Shown here in pieces: positions 12,976 through 19,577 of a DNA stretch of 20,503 bases. The stretch's first letter is position 1. Each line of letters begins with the position of its first letter. The translations under genes were made by a program, and so were the position numbers. The DNA is taken from positions 15,421-35,923 of the forward strand of contig DATD01000003.1 of assembly GCA_002504525.1 (NCBI GenBank). The letters run 5' to 3'. Origin of the DNA: Methanomassiliicoccus sp. UBA345 (GTDB lineage: Archaea > Thermoplasmatota > Thermoplasmata > Methanomassiliicoccales > Methanomassiliicoccaceae). The notes under the pieces were generated by a model. It saw only the letters and a program-made list of their open reading frames with translations. It was not told the DNA's origin and did not search any database.

Positions 12976-13448
12976 TCCGACACCACCGGGATGGTCAGAG
13001 AAGAATCCGTACCAAGTCCGCTCTTGCTCACCGTGGCGGTGACGAAGCCGATGCTCTTCCCGGTCTGCGAAGCGGTCAGTCCAGTGAAGGTGACCTTTCC
13101 GCTGGCATCGGTCGTTCCATGAACCTGTCTGCCGTCCGAGGTCCTAATGTTCGCTCCATCCAGCACCACGGTGGCGCCGTCGACCGCATCGCCATTGTTG
13201 TCAAGCACCGAGACGGTGATGGCGATGCCGGTCTTCGTGAAGATGCCGTCATGGTCCTTGTCGTTCAGTATCAGCTCGGTGGGGTTCGAGTACACTGCAT
13301 CGATCCCATTGGGTGCGCTCAGCCCGCCCATCCATCCCATCAGGATGGCCGTTCCCACGCCCGCGATGACCACCATGATCATCAGCTGCAGGGGCAGTCC
13401 CTCGATCCCGGCGTTCTTGTCCTTGCTCAGTTTCCGAAAGGCTCTCAT
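12972..13448 (-). CDS. pilin-like protein with Ig-like/CarboxypepD-reg domain, first gene of the cluster
   Basis: Starting from the ATG at 13448, the 158-residue product begins with a basic stretch (MRAFRKLSKDKNAG), then IEGLPLQLMIMVVIAGVGTA, a glycine/glutamate-preceded hydrophobic helix like an archaeal type IV pilin signal. The remainder (about 65-155) is a beta-sandwich of the bacterial Ig-like or carboxypeptidase-regulatory type: ITVSVLDNNGDAVDGATVVL, HGTTDASGKVTFTGL and FVTATVSKSGL. GGGAG lies 5 nt before this ATG, which favours it over the upstream in-frame start at 13496 that would add 16 residues. It is probably a surface-exposed or pilus-associated protein. It shares the EG[LV]PL motif with the second gene, which overlaps its stop by 4 nt. 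Confidence 0.68.
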   Translation of the reverse strand: MRAFRKLSKDKNAGIEGLPLQLMIMVVIAGVGTAILMGWMGGLSAPNGIDAVYSNPTELILNDKDHDGIFTKTGIAITVSVLDNNGDAVDGATVVLDGANIRTSDGRQVHGTTDASGKVTFTGLTASQTGKSIGFVTATVSKSGLGTDSSLTIPVVSE

Positions 13449-13508
13449 TTTACTCCCGGGACGGAGAGCAGCAGGGGGTGGTTCAATGGTCTGCACTACA
13501 ATGATACT

Positions 13509-14102
13509 TCACTGCTCGGACAGCAGGACCTCTTGAAGGGTGTGATATTCAGGGCCGCACCTGGTCAGCACGCTCTTCTTCAGCCGTATCGCGTTGATGA
13601 CCTGGCTGCCGAACTCCATTCCATCGCGGTCGCTGATGACCTGCCTGAGCGCGGGGTGGGGCGCATCGGACCTGGCCCTGGCCAGCGTCAGGTGCGGGGC
13701 GAAGGGACGGGCCTCCCTCTCGACCCCGAGATCGGCCAGCCGTTCGTCCAAACGGCCGGCGATGGTCGCCATAGGCAGCACATCGTTGACGCCCACCCAG
13801 GCGACCCTGATCTTGTTCAAGGAAGGGAACGCCCCCGCCCCCTTGAAGGTGATGGTGAAGGGGGGCACTCCCCTGGCCGCCTCTCGCACGACATCGGCGA
13901 TGGCATCGAGCTTCGCCTCGTCCGTCTCACCGAGGAACTTCAGCGTGATGTGCATGAGGGAGGGATCGACCACCTTGAGGGTTGGCTCGGCGCTCTTGAG
14001 GGCAGCGGCGAAATCCACTATCCGTTCGTTCCTCTCCAGATCGACAGCGATGAAGGCGCGCACGGTCATCTTATCGGTTGAAGATGGCATGGCAGAGGAC
14101 AT
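13509..14102 (-). CDS. thpR: RNA 2',3'-cyclic phosphodiesterase (2'-5' RNA ligase family, ThpR/LigT)
   Basis: This small two-histidine phosphoesterase of about 197 residues acts on 2',3'-cyclic phosphate RNA ends, with 2'-5' ligation seen in vitro for relatives. The two diagnostic HxT motifs are HITLKFLGETD and HLTLARARSD, one in each half of the molecule. The family opening RAFIAVDL lies at 14 residues from this ATG. The ATG at 14102 is supported by GAGG about 10 nt upstream and a weak TATA-like sequence near 14130. An ATG at 14069, giving MTVRAFIAVDL, matches the length of many homologues and is a real alternative; a TTG at 14105 is less likely. It is not obviously linked in function to the pilin-like genes, which follow after a 60-bp gap. 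Confidence 0.88.
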   Translation of the reverse strand: MSSAMPSSTDKMTVRAFIAVDLERNERIVDFAAALKSAEPTLKVVDPSLMHITLKFLGETDEAKLDAIADVVREAARGVPPFTITFKGAGAFPSLNKIRVAWVGVNDVLPMATIAGRLDERLADLGVEREARPFAPHLTLARARSDAPHPALRQVISDRDGMEFGSQVINAIRLKKSVLTRCGPEYHTLQEVLLSEQ

Positions 14103-14170
14103 CAAGCTATCGCCTCGTCCTGATTTCGTTTTTCAACTACGAAACCCATCCCACCCCTGCTAATGGGAAA

Positions 14171-14207
14171 GGTCATCTGAGGTCATTGTTCGATAACTCT
14201 TAAAAAG
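14171..14207 (+). promoter_or_regulatory. promoter region of the FNR-like gene with a direct repeat
   Basis: GGTCAT occurs twice (14171-14176 and 14181-14186), spaced 10 nt start to start, so both copies face the same side of the helix. A TATA-like CTTAAAAAG follows at 14199-14207, centred about 28 nt before ATG 14231. The start has no adjacent Shine-Dalgarno sequence. The repeat sits where an activator could bind just upstream of the TATA/BRE. Confidence 0.4.
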
Positions 14208-14230
14208 AGGAGCATGATAAGCTCTGTTGC

Positions 14231-15166
14231 ATGTTATATGATTTGATAATTATCGGCGCAGGTCCGGCCGGTCTCACTGCCGGTATCTACGCGAGCACTC
14301 GAAAGCTCAAGACCCTCATCATCGATGCTACCGAGGCTGGGGGCCAGCTGGCGAGCCTCTACCCTGAGAAGGGCATCGATAATTATCCCGGATACGTCAT
14401 GACCGACGCAGGTCATCTTGCCGGCAATTTGGTGAACCATGCCAAATCCATGAGCTGTGAGCTGCACGAGAGAGAAAAGGCCATTGAGCTCAAGGACAAG
14501 TCCGGCCACCTGCTGCTCGTTACCGACAAGACGTCCTACGAGACGAAGGCGGTCATCATCGCTACCGGCATGGGCTTGTTCACGCCGAAACGGATCGGCG
14601 CGCCCGGCGAGCTGGAGTTTGAGGGTAAAGGCGTTTACTATAAGCTTCCTGACCGCGAGACGCTGGAGGGAAAGAAGGTCATGTTCGTAGGCGGCGGCAA
14701 CTCCGCCCTTGAGATGGCCTTGTTGGTATGCGAGCAGGCTGAGACCTGCCTGGTGCACCGCAGAGAGTCTTACAGGGCCGACGAGGTCATCGTGGAGAGG
14801 GTGCAGGGCTCCAACATCGAGCAGATCATGTCGTCGCAGGTCGTCGAGATCAAGGGCACCGACCACGTCACCAGCGTCGTCATAAAGACGGATGGCAAGC
14901 TGGAAGAGCGGCCGATCGACGCCATCGTCGTCAACATCGGGACGGCCAGCGAGCCGTTGGAGATGGAGGGCTGGGGCGTCGATCTCGAGGAAGGGCTGAT
15001 CAAGGTCGACACCGACATGTGTACCTCCCGCCGCGGAGTGTTCGCCTGCGGGGATGTCATCGCCTACAAGGGAAAATACAAACAGATCGTGGTCGCCTGC
15101 GGAGAGGCCGCCATCGCCTCCAACTCAGCGTACAAGTATATCAAGGAGCCATATTGGGCCAAGTGA
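14231..15166 (+). CDS. TrxR-like flavoprotein, probable ferredoxin-NADP reductase (no CxxC)
   Basis: This 311-residue pyridine nucleotide-disulfide oxidoreductase-fold protein has an FAD site GAGPAG (9-14), GGQLASLYPEK (37-47), an NAD(P) site VGGGNSAL (153-160) and HRRESYRADE (176-185); the basic residues there suggest NADPH. The closing FAD motif is VFACGDVIAYKG. Thioredoxin reductases carry a CATC-type redox pair between the two domains. Here the equivalent place reads KGVYYKLPDRETLEGKKV, without any cysteine. That absence, together with SLYPEK and the GVYY-LPD linker, matches the Bacillus YumC-type ferredoxin/flavodoxin-NADP reductases. The electron partner is therefore more likely a ferredoxin (one is encoded 1.5 kb away) or flavodoxin than thioredoxin. 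Length is typical, and the mRNA is probably leaderless. Confidence 0.85.
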   Translation: MLYDLIIIGAGPAGLTAGIYASTRKLKTLIIDATEAGGQLASLYPEKGIDNYPGYVMTDAGHLAGNLVNHAKSMSCELHEREKAIELKDKSGHLLLVTDKTSYETKAVIIATGMGLFTPKRIGAPGELEFEGKGVYYKLPDRETLEGKKVMFVGGGNSALEMALLVCEQAETCLVHRRESYRADEVIVERVQGSNIEQIMSSQVVEIKGTDHVTSVVIKTDGKLEERPIDAIVVNIGTASEPLEMEGWGVDLEEGLIKVDTDMCTSRRGVFACGDVIAYKGKYKQIVVACGEAAIASNSAYKYIKEPYWAK

Positions 15167-15183
15167 GCCCAGCTCCTTTTTTT
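15155..15183 (+). terminator. terminator hairpin and T-run after the FNR-like gene
   Basis: TGGGC (15155-15159) pairs with GCCCA (15167-15171) across the stop codon, and a run of seven T residues follows at 15177-15183. The T-run also forms the left part of the TATA-like element of the next gene, so termination and initiation signals are merged. Confidence 0.45.
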
Positions 15184-15188
15184 ACATA
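15178..15188 (+). promoter_or_regulatory. TATA-like element for the DUF998-like gene
   Basis: TTTTTTACATA is centred about 26 nt before the GTG at 15209, supporting that start as leaderless. An ATG two bases earlier (15207) opens a different frame that does not encode the membrane protein. Confidence 0.35.
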
Positions 15189-15208
15189 GGTGAGCACATT
15201 ACGACAAT

Positions 15209-15754
15209 GTGGGATCGGACCTCCGGGGCCGGACCTTCGCCGGCCTGCTGCTACTTCTTTCCGGCTCGGTGTTCCTGATCGGGGTGATGCTGGCCGAGAC
15301 CATGGCCCCCGGGTACAGCATGAACGCTGATGCCATCAGCGACCTTGGGACCATCGACGGTTCGTCCGCGGTGTTCAACATCACCCTCGTCCTGACAAGC
15401 GTCCTCGCCGCCGCGGGCGGTCTGCTACTGCACGGCCATCATCGGCGGCGCGCCATCACCACGCTGTTCGTCCTGGCGGGCCTGGGAGCCATAGGGGCAG
15501 GCGTGTTCACCCTAGACGCCTCGGACATCCACGGGCTGTTCGCCCTCCTCGCATTCGTGGCCTTCAACGTCCTGGCCATTGTCTGCGCTACCCTGGCGAG
15601 AGGCCCCATGAGAGCGCTCTCGACCATCCTGGGCACGGTAGGACTGGCATTCGTCATCGTGATGTTCCTGGGCGATGCGGGCATGGCCGACATGTTCGGA
15701 CCGATCGGACATGGCGGCGCCGAGCGCATGATCGTCTTTCCCGTCATGATATGA
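15209..15754 (+). CDS. DUF998-like multi-pass membrane protein, ending at an in-frame TGA
   Basis: This hydrophobic 181-residue protein has about five to six transmembrane segments, for example FAGLLLLLSGSVFLIGVMLA, ITTLFVLAGLGAIGAGVF and LFALLAFVAFNVLAIVCATL. MNADAISDLGT after the first helix and GGAERMIVFP near the end match the DUF998 family pattern, in which an N-x-x-S-D-LG segment follows helix 1. The function of the family is unknown. The TGA at 15752-15754 falls where family members usually have Trp, in a Y/F-P-x-x-x-W-x-L-GFG-YL pattern. The same frame continues for 17 residues (MLGFGGYLMSPSAGPVR) to a TAG at 15806-15808. The gene may be a recent nonsense mutant, a read-through gene or a sequence error; the last helix is cut in the short product. 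Confidence 0.65.
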   Translation: MGSDLRGRTFAGLLLLLSGSVFLIGVMLAETMAPGYSMNADAISDLGTIDGSSAVFNITLVLTSVLAAAGGLLLHGHHRRRAITTLFVLAGLGAIGAGVFTLDASDIHGLFALLAFVAFNVLAIVCATLARGPMRALSTILGTVGLAFVIVMFLGDAGMADMFGPIGHGGAERMIVFPVMI

Positions 15755-15820
15755 ATGCTGGGGTTCGGCGGCTACCTGATGAGCCCCTCCGCAGGACCGG
15801 TTCGCTAGTTAACGCCCCTT

Positions 15821-16564
15821 TCAGGCGTGATAGCCGCGCAGCCTATGGCGGATTATCAGCAGGGCGATCAGCACCAGAAGAATGGAGATTATCAGTCCTA
15901 TGCTGCCCGCGGCCTCACCATATCGATCGCTGAACAGTTCGCCGAAGGAGGCGAACAGATTGAAGAAGACGTGCATGAGCACCGCAATAGCGAGATAAGG
16001 CCACCACGGGCCCCCATAGGTCTTGTTCCTCGCGATCCCGTAGCCGGCAATGGAGCTCGCCGACGCATGCATGAGGGTGGACGAGAAGCTTCTCATGACG
16101 GCCAGGGTGACAAAGGCCTGCGCCCCTTCTGCTAGGTAGGCGGTGCTCTCGTACAGGAAGTTCTCCGTGGCGGCGAAGCCCAGACCGACCGCCGCCCCGA
16201 ACACCAGGCCGTTGCGGGGCCGCCACATGTACCGGGAGTAACGCTTCACCCCGATCGCCTTGACTGACTCCTCGATGACCGGCGCCAGGATGATGATGAC
16301 GATGAAAGAGAGGACGGAGGGGTTGAGCGCCAGGAACTCGTACTCCCGGATGATCGGACCGAACAGGATGGCGGTGGCGGCAAGCTCTATGATCAGCGCG
16401 GCGATCGCTGCTACCACCGAACCGAAGGCGAACGTCAGGAGAAGATCGTTCCAGTGCTCTTTCCTCCCTCTCTCCAGCGATCTGAGCCACAGCAGAGCGG
16501 CAAGGGAAGGGATGAAGGACGCAAGAAGCACCAGCAAGAGGAAAGCCAGGTCCCCGAAGTTCAC
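15821..16564 (-). CDS. PrsW-like intramembrane metalloprotease
   Basis: This 247-residue polytopic membrane protein has the motifs of the PrsW family (related to CPBP/Abi proteases). They are EESVKAIGV with Glu98-Glu99 and Lys102, GLGFAATENFLYES with Glu134-Asn135, LMHASASSIAGYGIA with His166, and LMHVFFNLFASF with His198 and Asn202, all inside or beside predicted helices. About seven hydrophobic segments are present. Bacterial PrsW performs site-1 cleavage of an anti-sigma factor; archaeal members have no assigned substrate. The start is a GTG at 16564 without a ribosome binding site, and a TATA-like TTCTAATAG is centred about 25 nt upstream, with an inverted repeat between them. It is transcribed toward the DUF998-like gene. 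Confidence 0.82.
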   Translation of the reverse strand: MNFGDLAFLLLVLLASFIPSLAALLWLRSLERGRKEHWNDLLLTFAFGSVVAAIAALIIELAATAILFGPIIREYEFLALNPSVLSFIVIIILAPVIEESVKAIGVKRYSRYMWRPRNGLVFGAAVGLGFAATENFLYESTAYLAEGAQAFVTLAVMRSFSSTLMHASASSIAGYGIARNKTYGGPWWPYLAIAVLMHVFFNLFASFGELFSDRYGEAAGSIGLIISILLVLIALLIIRHRLRGYHA

Positions 16565-16574
16565 TCAGGAGACT

Positions 16575-16594
16575 AGGCTGCCCAGCCTATTAGA
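16575..16594 (-). promoter_or_regulatory. TATA-like element and inverted repeat before the PrsW-like gene
   Basis: On the minus strand TTCTAATAG is followed at once by AGGCTGGGCAGCCT, a 6-bp inverted repeat with a 2-nt centre (16575-16588), between the TATA box and the GTG start. A repressor bound there would block initiation. It may instead be a chance palindrome. Confidence 0.3.
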
Positions 16595-16640
16595 AATCTC
16601 GTTGTATAGATTGAAAGGAAAATATGAGAAATAAGGAAGG

Positions 16641-16656
16641 TGGAGCTGATGCTCCA
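16641..16656 (-). terminator. terminator hairpin after the ferredoxin gene
   Basis: TGGAGC and GCTCCA form a 6-bp stem with a 4-nt loop 13 nt after the ferredoxin stop. On the minus strand it is followed by a T-rich tract (CCTTATTTCTCATATTTTCC). The pattern fits termination of the ferredoxin transcript before the PrsW-like promoter. Confidence 0.5.
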
Positions 16657-16668
16657 TTTGAAGTCTGT

Positions 16669-16836
16669 TTACTCGACGATGGCACTGTTGGGGCACTCGT
16701 CGATGCAGGCACCGCAGTCTACGCACTTGCCGGCGTCGACCACGGCCACATCGTCGACCTTGATGGCCGACTGGGGGCAAACATCCTCACAAGCTCCGCA
16801 TCCAACACAATCCTCTGCCTTGATCTTAACGGCCAT
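16669..16836 (-). CDS. 2[4Fe-4S] ferredoxin
   Basis: This 55-residue bacterial-type (clostridial) ferredoxin is a soluble low-potential electron carrier. Two classical cluster motifs are present: CVGCGACEDVCP (cysteines 10, 13, 16, 20) and CVDCGACIDECP (cysteines 38, 41, 44, 48). Each has the CxxCxxCxxxCP spacing, so all eight ligands are intact. The length is what the family usually shows. The ATG at 16836 has GAGGTG 5 nt upstream, a strong TATA box lies about 45 nt upstream, and a hairpin follows the stop. It is therefore a self-standing, probably well-expressed gene. The FNR-like enzyme 1.5 kb away is a possible redox partner, which is inference from proximity only. Confidence 0.93.
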   Translation of the reverse strand: MAVKIKAEDCVGCGACEDVCPQSAIKVDDVAVVDAGKCVDCGACIDECPNSAIVE

Positions 16837-17198
16837 TGTGACACCTCAAATCAGTTAGACCACGCAATAAAATCGGCATATAAATAGACTTCCCCAGACG
16901 GATGAGGGGCCTTAATGAATGGTCACTTTCATCGATGAGCTCACATTGCTGGCCGCAGCGGCGGGACCCGCATCTTGAGGGTCGGTCGCCTCATGCCCAT
17001 CTACGGTCGACGCGGCCGATGGCGGCGTCCCGATCGTCGCATTCTCCGGTCGGCCCATGATCATTCTTGAGGAGGTCAGGGCACAGCAGACGCGCCTTGG
17101 CATCATCCGATCACGAAGAGCAGGCCCTCCGGGCCGGATCGGCCGTAGGTGAGATGTGCCAGCAGTTGTTTGAAATAGTCCACGGCCGATAGTCTATC
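16837..17198 (-). promoter_or_regulatory. intergenic region with the ferredoxin promoter; no convincing gene
   Basis: This 362-bp divergent spacer holds the ferredoxin TATA box (CATATAAATA at 16878-16887 on the plus strand, read TATTTATATG on the minus strand), which is the clearest TATA in the window. At its other end a weak TATA-like TTTGAAATAG (17169-17178) lies about 25 nt before the amidohydrolase GTG. The middle contains a 64-codon minus-strand frame of low-complexity Ala/Ser/Pro composition without a ribosome binding site, which I do not accept as a gene. No RNA gene was recognised. Confidence 0.45.
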
Positions 17199-18263
17199 GT
17201 GGAGTACGTCTCAGGCCCCATCTGGTCCCCTCATGGCTTCTGGAGAGGGCATATCGGCTTCGAGGACGGCGTTATCGCCGAGGTCGGCAAGGGCCGCGCC
17301 AAGGACAATGTCGCCGAAGGCATCATCATGCCCACATTCATCAATGCGCACTCCCACATCGTTGATTACGTGGTCCCGGTGGACCTGAGCATGTCCTTGA
17401 TAGAAGTGGTGGCCCCGCCCAACGGTCTCAAGTACCGAGTACTGGGAGAGACTCCGATGGAAAGGCAGCGGCAGGCCGTCTCGTACCTTTCGGAGTGCAT
17501 GCTCCGCAAGGGCACCTCGGCGTTCTCCGACTTCAGGGAAGGGAGCGTCGAAGGCTCCATGGTGCTCCGCTCGGCCACCGGGGCGCGGCCGTTCATAATG
17601 GGAAAGACCAGGAGCCCGCATTTCGACCGGGACGAGGTACAGGAGCTTCTGAAGGTGTCGGACGGCATAGGGCCGTCGGCCATCTCGGACTGGGACTACG
17701 AGGAGCTTCGGGAGCTATCCGATCTGGTCCATTCCCGGGGGAAGGTTTTCGCCCTGCACTGTTCTGAGAGGATCAGGGAGGACCTCGACAAGGTGCTCGA
17801 CCTGAGGCCGTCCTACCTCGTCCACATGTGCCAAGCCACCGACGGCGATCTGGAGGTGTGCGCCCAGGAGGGCGTCCCGATCGTGGTATGCCCCCGCTCC
17901 AACATGTTCTTCGGCCTTCCGACGCCCATCCGCCGCATGATCGAGGCGGGAGTGGTCGTTGCCTTGGGGACCGACAACGCCATGATATCGTTCCCCGACA
18001 TGTTCATAGAGATGGAATTCGCAGGAAGATTGCTGCGTTCCCAGGGGATGAGCCGCCTCGACTGCGTGATGAGCATGGCCACCGGCAATGGACGAAAAAT
18101 TATAAATGAGTGCCCACTAATAGAGTTTGACCCAGGTTCACCATGTGACTTCATGGTCGTCCGAGAGCGCGGCGGTGACCCTGTCACTGATGTCGTCCTG
18201 CGCTCGGCGGGCCATGATCCGCTGCTGGTATATGTGGGACGGAAAAGGAGAAGCCACATATGA
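17199..18263 (+). CDS. amidohydrolase superfamily deaminase/hydrolase
   Basis: This 354-residue metal-dependent hydrolase belongs to the ATZ/TRZ/guanine-deaminase-like group of the amidohydrolase superfamily. Metal ligands and catalytic residues expected for the fold are visible: INAHSHIVD (His51, His53), ALHCSE (His187 and Glu190), LVHMCQ (His209), and LGTDNAM (Asp259). It is shorter than typical members of about 420-450 residues, with a compact N-terminal beta domain. Candidate substrates in this group include adenosine-type nucleosides, guanine and S-adenosylhomocysteine; the sequence does not decide. The start is a GTG at 17199 without a ribosome binding site, and a weak TATA 25 nt upstream suggests a leaderless mRNA. 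Its TGA overlaps the ATG of the UspA gene by 4 nt, so it leads a coupled operon. Confidence 0.82.
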   Translation: MEYVSGPIWSPHGFWRGHIGFEDGVIAEVGKGRAKDNVAEGIIMPTFINAHSHIVDYVVPVDLSMSLIEVVAPPNGLKYRVLGETPMERQRQAVSYLSECMLRKGTSAFSDFREGSVEGSMVLRSATGARPFIMGKTRSPHFDRDEVQELLKVSDGIGPSAISDWDYEELRELSDLVHSRGKVFALHCSERIREDLDKVLDLRPSYLVHMCQATDGDLEVCAQEGVPIVVCPRSNMFFGLPTPIRRMIEAGVVVALGTDNAMISFPDMFIEMEFAGRLLRSQGMSRLDCVMSMATGNGRKIINECPLIEFDPGSPCDFMVVRERGGDPVTDVVLRSAGHDPLLVYVGRKRRSHI

Positions 18264-18703
18264 ACAAGTTCAAGAAGATCCTCATAGCGACTGACGGAAG
18301 CGAGTACACGAAGAAGGCCATAGCCCAGGGACTGGAGATCGCGAGGCTCATGGACGCGGAAGTTACCGCGCTGTACGTTGTAGACCAGACCTCGTTCGTG
18401 AACTTTCCCATGGACTCGACGGTGGTGTCGATATATTCCCTTCTCGAGAAGGAGGGAAAGGATGCTGTCGACTACGTCGTGGCAGAAGGAGAGAAGGTCG
18501 GGATAAAGGTGACCGGGCTGGTGCAGGAGGGCTCTCCGGTCAAGAAGATCATCGAGACCGCCAAGGAGCACGACCTCATCGTCATGGGGACCATCGGCCG
18601 CACCGGGTTCTCCAAGATCCTCCTCGGTAGCGTGGCCGAGAAGGTGGTCCGGTTCGCCCCCTGCCCCGTCCTGGTGGTCAGGTATTCCCCCAAGGGGGAA
18701 TGA
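18260..18703 (+). CDS. universal stress protein, UspA family (ATP-binding type)
   Basis: This 147-residue single-domain Usp has the opening KKILIATDGSEYTKKA (Asp12 at the nucleotide site). The C-terminal ATP-binding signature G-2x-G-9x-G-S is formed by Gly110, Gly113, Gly123 and Ser124 within MGTIGRTGFSKILLGS, and the protein ends with PCPVLVVR. ATP-binding Usps act as dimeric nucleotide-responsive regulators, often with CBS-domain proteins. The ATG overlaps the amidohydrolase stop (ATGA), with AAGGAG 9 nt upstream. The CBS-domain gene starts one nucleotide after its stop. This tight packing suggests that Usp, CBS protein and amidohydrolase are made together. Confidence 0.93.
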   Translation: MNKFKKILIATDGSEYTKKAIAQGLEIARLMDAEVTALYVVDQTSFVNFPMDSTVVSIYSLLEKEGKDAVDYVVAEGEKVGIKVTGLVQEGSPVKKIIETAKEHDLIVMGTIGRTGFSKILLGSVAEKVVRFAPCPVLVVRYSPKGE

Positions 18704-18704
18704 G

Positions 18705-19550
18705 ATGACCGCCGTCAGTGAGGTAATGACTCACAATCCTATCGTGGGAACCATCCCGGGCTCCCGCAACGACGTCCTCAAGCTGATGGTGAGGCACAAC
18801 CTCACTGGCATCCCGGTGGTCAAGAGGGAGGGCAACGGCCTCGCCGGACTGATCACCAGGCGCGATATACTAAACAGCCCCGAGGAAGAGCAGCTGGCCC
18901 TCATCATTCAGAAGGACCCTGTGCGGATCTCATCCGACGCGTCGGTAGAGGAAGCGGCCAAGCTCATGTTCACTACAAAAGCGACACATCTACCGGTCCT
19001 GGAGGACGGCAAGCTCGTGGGCATCATCACTCCCACCGATCTCCTGTACGAGGTGGAGAAGCGCGCCTCCGGCGTGCCGGTCGAAGAACTGGCGCTCTCC
19101 CCGTGCGTCCCCATCTATGAAGGGACCCCCCTAGTGGTGGGCTTCGTCACCTTCCGCGTCTCGAAGGTTAACGCACTTCCTGTGCTGGACGCCATGGGCC
19201 ACCTTAACGGCATACTCACCGACCGTGATATCTTCAACAAGTTCCACATTAACGAGAGCGTCGCCGAGCAGGAAATGGGCCTGGGAGGCGAGGACGACAA
19301 CTGGAGCTGGGAGAACTATCGTAACATCCTAAGGATGTGGTACCAGGTCTCCACGATCGACGTTCCCCTGGTCCCGGTCAGCAAGATCATGACCACTTCG
19401 CCCACAACAGTTTTTAAGCGGACCAACGTATCGGAGGCGGCCAGGACCATGCGGAGGAACGACTTCGGCCAGCTGCCGGTGGTCGACTCCAAGGATAGAC
19501 TGACGGCCATGCTGTACGACCTGGACGTCATCTCCATACTGGTCGACTGA
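18705..19550 (+). CDS. four-CBS-domain protein (two Bateman modules)
   Basis: This 281-residue protein consists only of CBS repeats. CBS1 runs from about 7 to 55 (MTHNPIVGTI, GIPVVKREGNGLAGLITRRD). CBS2 covers about 65 to 117 (VRISSDASVEEAAKLM, HLPVLEDGKLVGIITPTD). CBS3 spans about 128 to 180 (NALPVLDAMGHLNGILTDRD). CBS4 runs from about 227 to 281 (MTTSPTTVFKRTNVSEAA, QLPVVDSKDRLTAML). CBS pairs bind adenosine nucleotides such as AMP, ATP or SAM and act as energy sensors; no effector domain is attached. A linker around 190-215 (GLGGEDDNWSWENY) is acidic. The ATG follows the uspA stop by 1 nt and has GGGGGAATGAG before it, so it is co-translated with the Usp. Which ligand it senses is unknown. 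Confidence 0.9.
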   Translation: MTAVSEVMTHNPIVGTIPGSRNDVLKLMVRHNLTGIPVVKREGNGLAGLITRRDILNSPEEEQLALIIQKDPVRISSDASVEEAAKLMFTTKATHLPVLEDGKLVGIITPTDLLYEVEKRASGVPVEELALSPCVPIYEGTPLVVGFVTFRVSKVNALPVLDAMGHLNGILTDRDIFNKFHINESVAEQEMGLGGEDDNWSWENYRNILRMWYQVSTIDVPLVPVSKIMTTSPTTVFKRTNVSEAARTMRRNDFGQLPVVDSKDRLTAMLYDLDVISILVD

Positions 19551-19577
19551 CGGTAAACCACCAACGAAGGTATGCTC

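Noticed and set aside
14181..14200. TGTTCGATAAC resembling a tRNA T-loop
   Set aside because: No matching acceptor, D or anticodon stems can be drawn around it, and it sits in the promoter of the FNR-like gene.
16912..17106. 64-codon minus-strand ORF between the ferredoxin and amidohydrolase genes
   Set aside because: Low-complexity Ala/Ser/Pro/Thr composition, no ribosome binding site, no TATA at the right distance, and no recognisable fold; GC-rich DNA gives such frames by chance.
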